Shown: positions 56,648 to 64,000 of the stretch, in pieces
Position numbering within the stretch: the stretch's first letter is position 1
Layout: each line of letters opens with the position of its first letter
Origin: Desulfoscipio geothermicus
Lineage (GTDB): Bacteria; Bacillota; Desulfotomaculia; Desulfotomaculales; Desulfallaceae
Assembly: GCA_016841905.1 (NCBI GenBank)
Contig: JAENYF010000007.1
Coordinates: forward strand, 1-64,000
Length of the DNA: 64,000 nt
Direction: 5' to 3'
Program-made: the position numbers and the translations under genes
The notes under the pieces: model-generated
Databases searched by the model: none
Told to the model about the DNA's origin: nothing
Seen by the model: only the letters and a program-made list of their open reading frames with translations

Positions 56648-58256
56648 ATCCGGTAGCGGAATACGCTTGACCGGGAGCGCTGTGATAATAATTAATATTG
56701 ATGTCCGGAAAAATATTATTTCTATATTCTAAATGGCCTAACAGACCTTCATCTATATTGTTGTTTTTAATTTGATCATACAACCGCAGAAAGTTTTGTA
56801 CATGCTGTTTGGTGCGCCGTATAGCATATTCCACCATAGTTCCGGTATACATAATAAAAGCCCAGTCGCTGCTTTGGGCCAGCAATAACTCTCTGGCAGC
56901 CTGCTTGATAGCCCGCTGTTTGAGGCCGTCGGGATAGGTATTAGCATCCACCAGCTCGGTCATTTTTTCGGCCATAATATGCAAGTGCCGGTAAACCCAA
57001 TCGTTTTCTCTGCACAGCCATACTTCGTTGTAGCCATTATTGCCCCAGGTAGAGGGGCAGGGTGTGGCCACCTGGTTACAAGGGTATTTTTTTAGATAAT
57101 CATGCGGTGTAATTGTTTCAATGCTGGGAAAATCGTAATATGCTTTACGAAGGACCTGTTTTAGCCAGTCGGGTCCTTCAAACCACCAGTGACCAAACAA
57201 CTCTGCATCGTAAGGTGCAATAATGATGGGTTCCCGGTCCATTAACGAATTTAAATGTGTTATTTGGTGTTCCCTATTGAACAGGAAGTTACCGGCATGG
57301 GTATCGGCTTTACACAGTGCATTTTCCCTGCAGTAAGGTTGTTTCTCGCAATCTTTACCCGTGACACGAAAATATTTGAGCCCGGTGTTAACCCTGATCC
57401 CGTCCGGATGAATATATGGCGAAATATAATCGTAATCTAAATCGTGGCCGATATCTCTGTAGTATTCACGGTAATCATAATCACCGGGGTATCCTTCATT
57501 GGAGCTCCAGACCTGTTTAGAGGATTCGATATCCCTGCCGAAAACGGCTACTCCGGAGCGGCAAAAAATAGGCGCGTAAATACCATACTTGGGTCTATGT
57601 GACGCGAACAGCACTCCGTGAGTATCCGTAAAGAAATATTTTATATCAAATTCGTTTAGGATGTCATCTACCCCATAAGTATAAGCACATTCAGGCAGCC
57701 AGAGCCCCAATGGCTTATGGCCGAAATGCGCAGCATAAAGGTCTACGGCTGCACCAACCTGGGCACGCACTGCTTCGGGTTGATTTATCAGCAGAGGCAG
57801 AAAACCGTGTGTCCCCGCACAGGTGATCACCTCTAACCGGCCGTAATCCTGTAATTTTTTAAATGCACTTACCAGATTGCGCTGATATTTCTCAGCAAAA
57901 AGGTATCTAATACGATAAAGCCGGTCCCTATACATGATTGCTGTTGGATGAAAGGCCGAGTCTCTTGTACGTACCGTTTCTTTTTCCGCAAGATCGATCA
58001 ATTTATTAAGATACCTCAGGTACCTCTCCTGTAAAAGCCCGTCTGTTAACATGGTTATCAGAGGGGGGGACAGAGAAATAGTCAGTCTAAAAGGAACATT
58101 TTCTTCAACAAGCTCATCAAAGTTATCGATTAGTGGTATATAAGTTTCAGTAATAGCTTCGTATAACCATCTTTCTTCCAAAAAATTCTCATCTTCGGGA
58201 TGTCGTACAAACGGCAAATGTGCATGCAGTACAAAGCACAGGTATCCTTTACCCAA
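56646..58256 (-). CDS. GH57/DUF1957 protein, probable 1,4-alpha-glucan branching enzyme
   Basis: Protein of 536 residues of glycoside hydrolase family 57 with the DUF1957 C-terminal region. The N-terminus YLCFVLHAHLPFVRHPE is typical. The nucleophile Glu is in GLWLPECAYTYGVDD (about 195), and the acid/base Asp in IAPYDAELFGHWWFEGP (about 350). Members such as the Thermus and Thermococcus enzymes branch alpha-glucan. There is no signal peptide. It probably forms a minus-strand operon with the DUF4912 gene just upstream (29 nt). Branching rather than hydrolysis is inferred. Confidence 0.9.
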   Translation of the reverse strand: MGKGYLCFVLHAHLPFVRHPEDENFLEERWLYEAITETYIPLIDNFDELVEENVPFRLTISLSPPLITMLTDGLLQERYLRYLNKLIDLAEKETVRTRDSAFHPTAIMYRDRLYRIRYLFAEKYQRNLVSAFKKLQDYGRLEVITCAGTHGFLPLLINQPEAVRAQVGAAVDLYAAHFGHKPLGLWLPECAYTYGVDDILNEFDIKYFFTDTHGVLFASHRPKYGIYAPIFCRSGVAVFGRDIESSKQVWSSNEGYPGDYDYREYYRDIGHDLDYDYISPYIHPDGIRVNTGLKYFRVTGKDCEKQPYCRENALCKADTHAGNFLFNREHQITHLNSLMDREPIIIAPYDAELFGHWWFEGPDWLKQVLRKAYYDFPSIETITPHDYLKKYPCNQVATPCPSTWGNNGYNEVWLCRENDWVYRHLHIMAEKMTELVDANTYPDGLKQRAIKQAARELLLAQSSDWAFIMYTGTMVEYAIRRTKQHVQNFLRLYDQIKNNNIDEGLLGHLEYRNNIFPDININYYHSAPGQAYSATG

Positions 58257-58285
58257 AATTTACTCCCCTTTATTTTATATTATGA

Positions 58286-59014
58286 TTAATTTTTTCGATT
58301 CCCCAAACCGGGTGAACTCATGCCTACTGAGATAAGGCCCATACCCCGGCCAAATTCTTTCGGTATAGTAGGGGAACTGCCCAAATAAGTTCGATTGAGG
58401 GTGCGATAAATATCTTCAATCCACATCCATTCTTCATCAAGTAAGTTGGAAACATCCATACTAGGTGTTTTCACTATATTGGAACGCAGTAAGGTAATAA
58501 AAGTACCATCGGGGAAAAGCCTACCCAGGTCCACACAAAACGAAGAATTGGGCCGAGCCACGTCAATATGCCAGCTATCAACAGTATCATGAATTGAAAT
58601 GTCGGTAAAATCATTGGCATTAGTACCATTAAAATCTTCTACGCCTGTGATATCATATACACGTAAAATAGACAGGGAATTATTCCAGGCGTCATGACCA
58701 TATTGATTGCTAAATTCATTCTGTTTGGCAGCCGATATTTCCCAATAAGCAAAAATCCAGTTGGGATCGCGTACCATTAGCGTCATGCGATCCTTGCCGT
58801 AATACCAGGGAATTACGGGCATCTCAGGTTTTGCTGCCGGTTGGGGTGGAAAGACGACGGGAATAGCCAGTTCCTCGGCATACTCTTCCTTGACGGCAAT
58901 TGGTACATGCCGTGGTACAGGCTTTTTTTGTTTATTCCGGGCCGACCATAAGAAAATAGTCAGGAGCACTAATATCAGAGCACCTCCCAGGACCCAGGTA
59001 AAAGATACAATCAA
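58286..59014 (-). CDS. DUF4912 protein with N-terminal membrane anchor
   Basis: Protein of 242 residues. An N-terminal helix (about 7-24, VLGGALILVLLTIFLWSA) is followed by a basic linker and a DUF4912 domain from about residue 65 (YYGKDRMTLMVRDPNWIFAYWEIS, then SWHIDVARPNSSFCVDLGRL). The domain is found beside GH57 or DUF1957 genes in many bacteria and may bind glucan or help the enzyme; the function is unproven. The anchor would hold it at the cytoplasmic membrane. Confidence 0.85.
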   Translation of the reverse strand: MIVSFTWVLGGALILVLLTIFLWSARNKQKKPVPRHVPIAVKEEYAEELAIPVVFPPQPAAKPEMPVIPWYYGKDRMTLMVRDPNWIFAYWEISAAKQNEFSNQYGHDAWNNSLSILRVYDITGVEDFNGTNANDFTDISIHDTVDSWHIDVARPNSSFCVDLGRLFPDGTFITLLRSNIVKTPSMDVSNLLDEEWMWIEDIYRTLNRTYLGSSPTIPKEFGRGMGLISVGMSSPGLGNRKN

Positions 59015-59319
59015 TGCAATGCCCTCCTCATCTTAAATAATTGTAAACTACTTGCGGTAAATATCTAAATCCTTGAGGGTATATATCACGTTTGAAGCAG
59101 CGTGATCATATGCGGCGTTTTTTGGGATAGACCTAACATTTCCGCGGCATAATTGTTTTATCCGTGAAGACTTTTTTATTATGGCCACAACTCTTTGTGA
59201 TTATAATGCTTTTATTAAACAGTATTGCCGTAGCTAGCAAAAAAATTTTTTACCTGGCAGGTATATTTGTCTAAATAATAGAAAAATAAAAGTATTTAAA
59301 ATTATTGGAGGTGAAAAAC
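59015..59319. other. Divergent intergenic region
   Basis: AT-rich, no gene. It contains a 6-bp inverted repeat ATCACG/CGTGAT (59085-59106). It should hold promoters for the DUF4912 gene (minus) and the CoA-binding gene (plus), but no convincing -35/-10 pair was found. Confidence 0.4.
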
Positions 59320-59742
59320 ATGCACTGTGACGACAAAGAGCAGCAAGTAAAGGAAATATTAGAGCAAAACAGCACTATTGCTGTGGTTGGGCTTTCCGAT
59401 AATCCCACCCGTGCAAGTTACAGGGTAGCTCAATATATGAAGGAGCATGGGTATCGTATTATACCTGTAAACCCGCGATTAAAAACAGTGCTGGGTGAAA
59501 CCTCTTATCCTGATCTGTTGTCAATCCCGGATAATGTGGATATAGTAAATGTATTCCGCCGCAGCGAGGATGTACCACCCATCGTCGACGATGCGCTCAA
59601 GATTAAGCCCAATGCCGTCTGGCTGCAGCTGGATATTATTAATCAAGAAGCAGCCGCAAAATGCAGGGAGGCCGGGGTCGGCATAATCATGGATAAATGC
59701 ATTAAAGTGGAACATTGCAGGTTCTTCCCCGAGGAAGCTTAA
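59320..59742 (+). CDS. CoA-binding protein (YccU type)
   Basis: Protein of 140 residues with a Rossmann-like CoA-binding domain (TIAVVGLSDNPTRASYRVAQYM, then IIPVNPRLKTVLGETSYPDL). The conserved cysteine-histidine region MDKCIKVEHCRFF is near the C-terminus. The biological role is unknown; homologues bind CoA and may sense it. ATG 59320 follows GGAGGTG; TTG 59305 lies before the site. nth begins 1 nt after its stop. Confidence 0.88.
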   Translation: MHCDDKEQQVKEILEQNSTIAVVGLSDNPTRASYRVAQYMKEHGYRIIPVNPRLKTVLGETSYPDLLSIPDNVDIVNVFRRSEDVPPIVDDALKIKPNAVWLQLDIINQEAAAKCREAGVGIIMDKCIKVEHCRFFPEEA

Positions 59743-59743
59743 C

Positions 59744-60373
59744 ATGATTTATAAAAAAAAAGTAATAGAACTGCTGGCCGAACATATACCCAATGCCGAA
59801 CCAACTTTGCAATTTAATAACCCTTTTGAATTATTAATAGCTGTTATTCTGTCCGCCCAGTGTACCGATAAACAAGTAAATAAAACCACGGAAGTGTTGT
59901 TTAAGAAATATAAAACACCGCAAGATTTTGCGGCTTTAAGTCAGCATGAGTTGGCCGAAGAAATTAAAGGCTGTGGCTTATACCGCAATAAAAGTTTGCA
60001 TATCATTAAAACCTGTAAGCTAATATCGGAAAGGTACGGAGGGCGGGTGCCGAATAATTTCATAGCTTTGCAGGCTTTGCCTGGAGTAGGTCGTAAAACA
60101 GCAAACGTGGTGCTGAACTTAGGTTTCGGTAAACCCACCTTACCTGTCGATACACATGTTTACCGGGTGGCCCGTAGACTAGGCCTCTCTGCCGGCAATA
60201 CGCCTCGCATGGTAGAAAAGGATTTAACCGATCTGATTCCCGTAGCTGAGCGTGGTGTCTGGCACCACCGGTTGATTCATTTCGGACGCTCTGTTTGTAC
60301 TGCACGAAACCCGAAATGTGCTGAATGTGTAGTGGAGCAATATTGCCTGAGGGCAAAAAGGAGACATGATTAA
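59744..60373 (+). CDS. nth: Endonuclease III
   Basis: Base-excision-repair glycosylase/AP lyase of 209 residues for oxidised pyrimidines. The helix-hairpin-helix ALPGVGRKTANVVL contains the catalytic lysine, and LPVDTHVYRVARRLGL the catalytic aspartate. Four C-terminal cysteines (CTARNPKCAECVVEQYC) bind a [4Fe-4S] cluster. It overlaps trmL by 8 nt. Confidence 0.97.
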   Translation: MIYKKKVIELLAEHIPNAEPTLQFNNPFELLIAVILSAQCTDKQVNKTTEVLFKKYKTPQDFAALSQHELAEEIKGCGLYRNKSLHIIKTCKLISERYGGRVPNNFIALQALPGVGRKTANVVLNLGFGKPTLPVDTHVYRVARRLGLSAGNTPRMVEKDLTDLIPVAERGVWHHRLIHFGRSVCTARNPKCAECVVEQYCLRAKRRHD

Positions 60374-60854
60374 CATGCATCTGGTGCTGGTGGAACCCGA
60401 AATACCGGCTAATACAGGTAATGTGGCCCGTACCTGTGCCGTTACCGGTGCGGAGTTACACCTGGTAAAGCCGCTGGGCTTTTCGGTTGATGACAAGCAT
60501 TTAAAAAGAGCCGGGCTGGATTACTGGCATTTATTAACAATACATTATCATGACAATTTGGACGAATTTTTTAAAGCTTATCCGGATGGCCGCTTTCACC
60601 TGGCGACCACCAAGGGCGGCAGGGTTTATACAGAAGTCAAATACGGACCGGACGACTTTTTGCTTTTTGGCAAGGAAACAGCCGGCTTGCCGAAGGATAT
60701 TCTCCGGCGCTACCGGGATTGCTGCATTCGCATTCCCATGCTAAGCGAGGCCCGGTCCTTAAACCTCTCCAACTCGGTGGCTGTGATATTGTTTGAAGCG
60801 CTGCGCCGGAACGGTTTCCCCGGCCTGCAGCAGACAGCTGTGGAATACCCATAA
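60366..60854 (+). CDS. trmL: tRNA (cytidine/uridine-34 2'-O)-methyltransferase
   Basis: SPOUT methyltransferase of 162 residues that methylates the wobble base of leucine tRNAs. It has HLVLVEPEIPANTGNVARTC at the N-terminus, LLFGKETAGLPKDIL in the middle and RIPMLSEARSLNLSNSVAVILFE with the knot-forming C-terminus. ATG 60366 is 2 nt from AAGGAG and ATG 60375 is 11 nt from it; either may be used. Confidence 0.94.
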   Translation: MINMHLVLVEPEIPANTGNVARTCAVTGAELHLVKPLGFSVDDKHLKRAGLDYWHLLTIHYHDNLDEFFKAYPDGRFHLATTKGGRVYTEVKYGPDDFLLFGKETAGLPKDILRRYRDCCIRIPMLSEARSLNLSNSVAVILFEALRRNGFPGLQQTAVEYP

Positions 60855-60888
60855 AACAATTGAGAAAATAACTATTTTGAGATAAAAT

Positions 60889-60913
60889 TCCCTTGAGACC
60901 AAGGGGTTTTTTT
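60889..60913 (+). terminator. Terminator after trmL
   Basis: Stem CCCTTG/CAAGGG with an AGAC loop, then seven Ts. Confidence 0.88.
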
Positions 60914-60970
60914 GTACTTTAGTAAACTATGCTTGCCATAAAGCGCGCTCAGAGGGAGCCGAATAGGCGC
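60914..60970. repeat. Intergenic repeat copy 3 (short form)
   Basis: It follows the trmL terminator. It shares TACTTTAG.AAACTATGCTTGCCATA with copies 1 and 2, then jumps directly to GCGCGCTCAGAGGGAGCCGAAT, which corresponds to the 3' block of copy 1; about 40 nt of copy 1 are absent. Confidence 0.7.
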
Positions 60971-61020
60971 GTTTTTCTGGTTAACTAATAAACGATTATA
61001 TGTTGACGGGGGTTTTAAGA

Positions 61021-64000
61021 TTGTTTGTCCACCTGCACGTACACACCGAATACAGCCTGCTGGACGGGGCGGCCAGGATCAAGAAAGCGGTTAGTTCAGC
61101 TGTCCAAATGGGCATGCCTTCACTGGCCATTACCGACCACGGGGTTATGTATGGCGTGGTAGATTTCTACAAGACCTGTAAGAAGGAAAACATCAATCCC
61201 ATCATCGGCTGTGAGGTGTATGTGGCACCGCGTACCAGGCATGATCGTACGCCCCGAGTGGATGATAATTTGCATCACCTGGTACTGCTGGCGGAAAATA
61301 ACACCGGGCTGAGAAATCTATTTACGCTGGTTTCTCAAGCTTTCACCGAAGGATTTTATTATAAGCCGCGGGTGGATAAAGAACTGTTAGCTGCTCACAG
61401 CCGGGGATTAATCGCGCTAAGCGGCTGTATCGCCGGCGAAGTGGCCTCTAATATTATCAAGGATAACCCTGCCCAGGCAGCGCAAAGCGCGGCTGATTAT
61501 GTAGATATATTTGGCAAGGATAATTTTTACCTGGAGCTGCAGGACCATGGTTTTGCGGAGCAAAAAACCGCCAACCGGGGGCTGCTGCAGCTGCATAAAA
61601 AAATCGGCATACCGCTGGTGACCACTAACGATGTGCACTATGTTTTACGGGAGCACGCGGAAATGCAGGATGTGCTGTTATGCGTGCAAACCGGCCGGAC
61701 TGTGGATGATCCCGGGCGCATGAAATTTCAGTCCCAAGAGTTATACTTGAAAAGTGAACAGGAAATGGCCATGCTGTTCGGAGAGCTTACTGAGGCGATG
61801 GGGAATACCGTCCGCATTGCCGAACGCTGCCACGTTGAGCTGGAATTTGGTAATTTACACCTGCCCGAGTATCAGGTGCCCGAAGGTCATACCCTGGACT
61901 CCTATCTTCGGGAACTGTGCCTCCAAGGTATTAACTGGCGCTACGGTGGTATAAATGACGACGTGCTTAAGAGATTGGATTATGAACTTGGCGTTATTAG
62001 TCAAATGGGCTTTTCTGCTTACTTTTTAATTGTGTGGGATTTTATTCATTATGCCCGGCAGCAGGGCATCCCGGTGGGGCCCGGCCGCGGCTCGGCGGCG
62101 GGCAGCGTGGTGGCCTATGTGCTGGGCATTACCGAGCTGGACCCGCTAAAGTACGATTTGCTGTTTGAGCGGTTTTTAAACCCCGAAAGGGTGTCCATGC
62201 CGGATATAGATATCGACTTCTGCTATGAAAGACGCGGCGAGGTCATCGAGTATGTGACCAGAAAATACGGTGCCGATAAAGTATCCCAGATTGCCACTTT
62301 CGGCACCATGGCTGCCAAGGCGGCCATCCGGGATGTGGGCCGGGCGCTGGGGATGCCCTACGGCGATGTGGACCGCATTGCCAAGCTGGTGCCCAACGAT
62401 TTGGGCATTACCATCGAAAAAGCACTGCAGGATTCCCCCGAATTGAGCCAGGCCAACCAGCAGGACGACCAGGTGCATAAGTTACTCGACATGGCCGCGC
62501 TGGTGGAAGGTATGCCCCGGCATGCCTCCACTCACGCTGCAGGAGTGGTGATTACCCAGGAACCCCTGACCCATTACCTGCCGTTGTATAAGGCTGCGGA
62601 CGGCCCACTGACCACCCAGTTTGCCAAGGACCCGGTGGAGGAACTGGGCCTTTTGAAAATGGACTTTTTGGGGCTGCGTACCCTAACGGTGATCGCCGAT
62701 GCGGTGCGGGCGATCGAGCAAAATCATGGTGTAAAAATAGAAATTAATGAAATCCCCCTGGACGATCCGCTCACCTTTGAACTGCTTTGCCGCGGCGAAG
62801 CGGTGGGCGTGTTCCAGCTGGAAGGCAGCGGCATGCGCGCTATCCTGAAAGAGTTAAAGCCTGAGCTGTTTGAGGATATCATCGCCCTGGTCGCCCTGTA
62901 CCGGCCCGGCCCGCTGGGCAGTGGTATGGTGGATGACTTTATTAAAAGCAAACACGGCGAAAAAAAGGTGGAATACCTGCATCCAATCCTGGAGCCTATT
63001 TTAAAAGACACCTACGGAGTAATTCTTTACCAGGAGCAGGTTATGCGCATTGCCAGTGACCTGGGTGGCTTTACCCTGGGCGAGGCCGATTTAATGCGCC
63101 GGGCGATGGGTAAGAAAAAACCGGAAATACTGGCCGGGCTGCGGCTCCAGTTTACCGAGGGCGCGGTGAAAAACAATGTGGACGGCGAGATTGCCGGGCA
63201 GGTCTTTGATTTAATTGAGTACTTTGCCGGGTACGGGTTTAATAAAAGCCACTCGGCGGCTTACGCGTTTGTCACTTTCCAGACGGCTTATTTAAAGGCC
63301 AACTACCCGGTGGAGTTTATGGCGGCGCTATTAACCTCTGTACGAGATAATACGGATAAGGTATCCGCTTATATTGAGGAGTGCCGGCACATGGGCATTC
63401 CTGTGCTGCCACCGGACGTGAACATCAGCGGCGTGGATTTTACCGCAGCCGGCGACAGCATTCGGTTTGGTCTGGCCGCCATTAAAAACGTAGGTTTAAA
63501 TGCGGTTAAATCCATCATTGAAGCCAAAGAAAAAGGCAAGCCTTATTCCTCTTTTGCCGACTTTTGCCAGCGTGTGGACACCCGGGTAGTCAACCGCCGG
63601 GTGCTGGAAAATTTAATTAAGAGCGGCGCCCTGGATTCCCTGGGCCACCGTCGCTCACAAATGATGGCTGTGGTCGACGCCGGACTGGGACTGGCCCAAT
63701 TAACCCAGCAGGATCGCCAGAACGGTCAGCGCTCACTGTTGGAATTTTGGGGGGAAGAGGTTAAACAAGCGCTGTCCCTGGATATGCCTAATATTCCTGA
63801 GTATGCTACCGGTGACCTGCTGGCTATGGAGAAGGAATCCCTGGGCCTTTATGTGAGTGGGCACCCGCTTGATCAATACCGGGAAACCATATTAAGACAG
63901 GCCACGCACCAGATAGTGAGCTTGAAGGAACTGGAGGACCGCACTGAAGTGGTTGTGGGAGGCATGCTCACCATGATAACGAGAATCACCACCAAACAGG
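61021..64000 (+). CDS. dnaE: DNA polymerase III alpha subunit (partial)
   Basis: The first 993 or so codons of a C-family replicative polymerase; the frame stays open to the window edge. The N-terminal PHP domain starts FVHLHVHTEYSLLDGAARI and has AITDHGVMYG. The polymerase core has GPGRGSAAGSVVAYVLG, the catalytic PDIDIDFCYERR (about residues 394-399) and the third Asp in LLKMDFLGLRTL (about 549). A helix-hairpin-helix-type region and the start of the OB domain (VVVGGMLTMITRI) follow. The start is TTG 61021, 8 nt after GGGGG. It is DnaE and not PolC, because no exonuclease domain is inserted. Confidence 0.96.
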   Translation, partial: MFVHLHVHTEYSLLDGAARIKKAVSSAVQMGMPSLAITDHGVMYGVVDFYKTCKKENINPIIGCEVYVAPRTRHDRTPRVDDNLHHLVLLAENNTGLRNLFTLVSQAFTEGFYYKPRVDKELLAAHSRGLIALSGCIAGEVASNIIKDNPAQAAQSAADYVDIFGKDNFYLELQDHGFAEQKTANRGLLQLHKKIGIPLVTTNDVHYVLREHAEMQDVLLCVQTGRTVDDPGRMKFQSQELYLKSEQEMAMLFGELTEAMGNTVRIAERCHVELEFGNLHLPEYQVPEGHTLDSYLRELCLQGINWRYGGINDDVLKRLDYELGVISQMGFSAYFLIVWDFIHYARQQGIPVGPGRGSAAGSVVAYVLGITELDPLKYDLLFERFLNPERVSMPDIDIDFCYERRGEVIEYVTRKYGADKVSQIATFGTMAAKAAIRDVGRALGMPYGDVDRIAKLVPNDLGITIEKALQDSPELSQANQQDDQVHKLLDMAALVEGMPRHASTHAAGVVITQEPLTHYLPLYKAADGPLTTQFAKDPVEELGLLKMDFLGLRTLTVIADAVRAIEQNHGVKIEINEIPLDDPLTFELLCRGEAVGVFQLEGSGMRAILKELKPELFEDIIALVALYRPGPLGSGMVDDFIKSKHGEKKVEYLHPILEPILKDTYGVILYQEQVMRIASDLGGFTLGEADLMRRAMGKKKPEILAGLRLQFTEGAVKNNVDGEIAGQVFDLIEYFAGYGFNKSHSAAYAFVTFQTAYLKANYPVEFMAALLTSVRDNTDKVSAYIEECRHMGIPVLPPDVNISGVDFTAAGDSIRFGLAAIKNVGLNAVKSIIEAKEKGKPYSSFADFCQRVDTRVVNRRVLENLIKSGALDSLGHRRSQMMAVVDAGLGLAQLTQQDRQNGQRSLLEFWGEEVKQALSLDMPNIPEYATGDLLAMEKESLGLYVSGHPLDQYRETILRQATHQIVSLKELEDRTEVVVGGMLTMITRITTKQ

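Overview
The window looks like a chromosomal segment of a spore-forming, anaerobic Firmicute of the Desulfotomaculum/Pelotomaculum (Peptococcaceae) type. The evidence is the block DUF512 radical-SAM protein-der-plsY-gpsA-spoIVA, a LysM plus SleB-type cell-wall hydrolase, a homocitrate-synthase-like gene, an acetate uptake (SatP-type) gene, a 2-phosphosulfolactate phosphatase, frequent GTG/TTG starts behind strong GGAGG sites, and moderate GC. The genus assignment is inference; no rRNA is present. Almost all genes lie on the + strand, and no insertion sequence, prophage or CRISPR array was seen.

Layout. 0-6.3 kb: housekeeping genes ending in spoIVA. 6.5-11.8 kb: an ACT-domain protein and the threonine/lysine branch (hom, thrB, lysC, apgM); lysC carries an internal start that would give a separate beta subunit. 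11.8-14.1 kb: an autorepressor/membrane pair (SdpR/SdpI type) with an obvious operator, a hypothetical gene and the LysM hydrolase. 14.2 kb: tRNA-Val(CAC). 14.4-16.6 kb: an AT-rich accessory pair, an unknown protein divergent from a SIR2-like protein, which is a defence-gene candidate. 16.6-22.0 kb: comB, a UbiB/ABC1 kinase-like gene, a tiny Cys-rich DUF1540 gene, DUF1015, a MazG-like gene and a membrane-anchored protein. 22.1-25.0 kb: hpt, guaA and a VapBC-type toxin-antitoxin pair.

25.2-34.3 kb is a de novo purine operon (purE-B-C-F-M-N-H-D) behind a ykkC-family leader, best read as a PRPP-sensing riboswitch with a terminator. purK and purS/Q/L are absent from the window. hpt and guaA just upstream supply salvage and GMP formation. 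34.7-40.4 kb: ribosomal protein L25/Ctc, a TrpR-like YerC regulator and a partial histidine operon (hisD-B-H-A-F-I, without hisZ/G/C/E). 40.5-48.0 kb: pcrA, ligA and gatCAB. 48.2-49.4 kb: the NifV-like gene behind a perfect palindrome.

49.6-59.0 kb holds a probable intracellular alpha-glucan module: a small CBM25-type starch-binding protein, a GT4 glycogen-synthase-like enzyme, a sugar nucleotidyltransferase fused to a degenerate phosphomannomutase domain, and, on the opposite strand, a GH57/DUF1957 branching-enzyme-like protein and a DUF4912 protein. Between the two halves sit an acetate transporter and a roughly ten-helix membrane protein that I do not recognise, whose leader looks structured. 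59.3-64.0 kb: a CoA-binding protein, nth, trmL, and dnaE running off the end. Three copies of one intergenic repeat family follow transcription terminators at 6.3, 49.5 and 60.9 kb.
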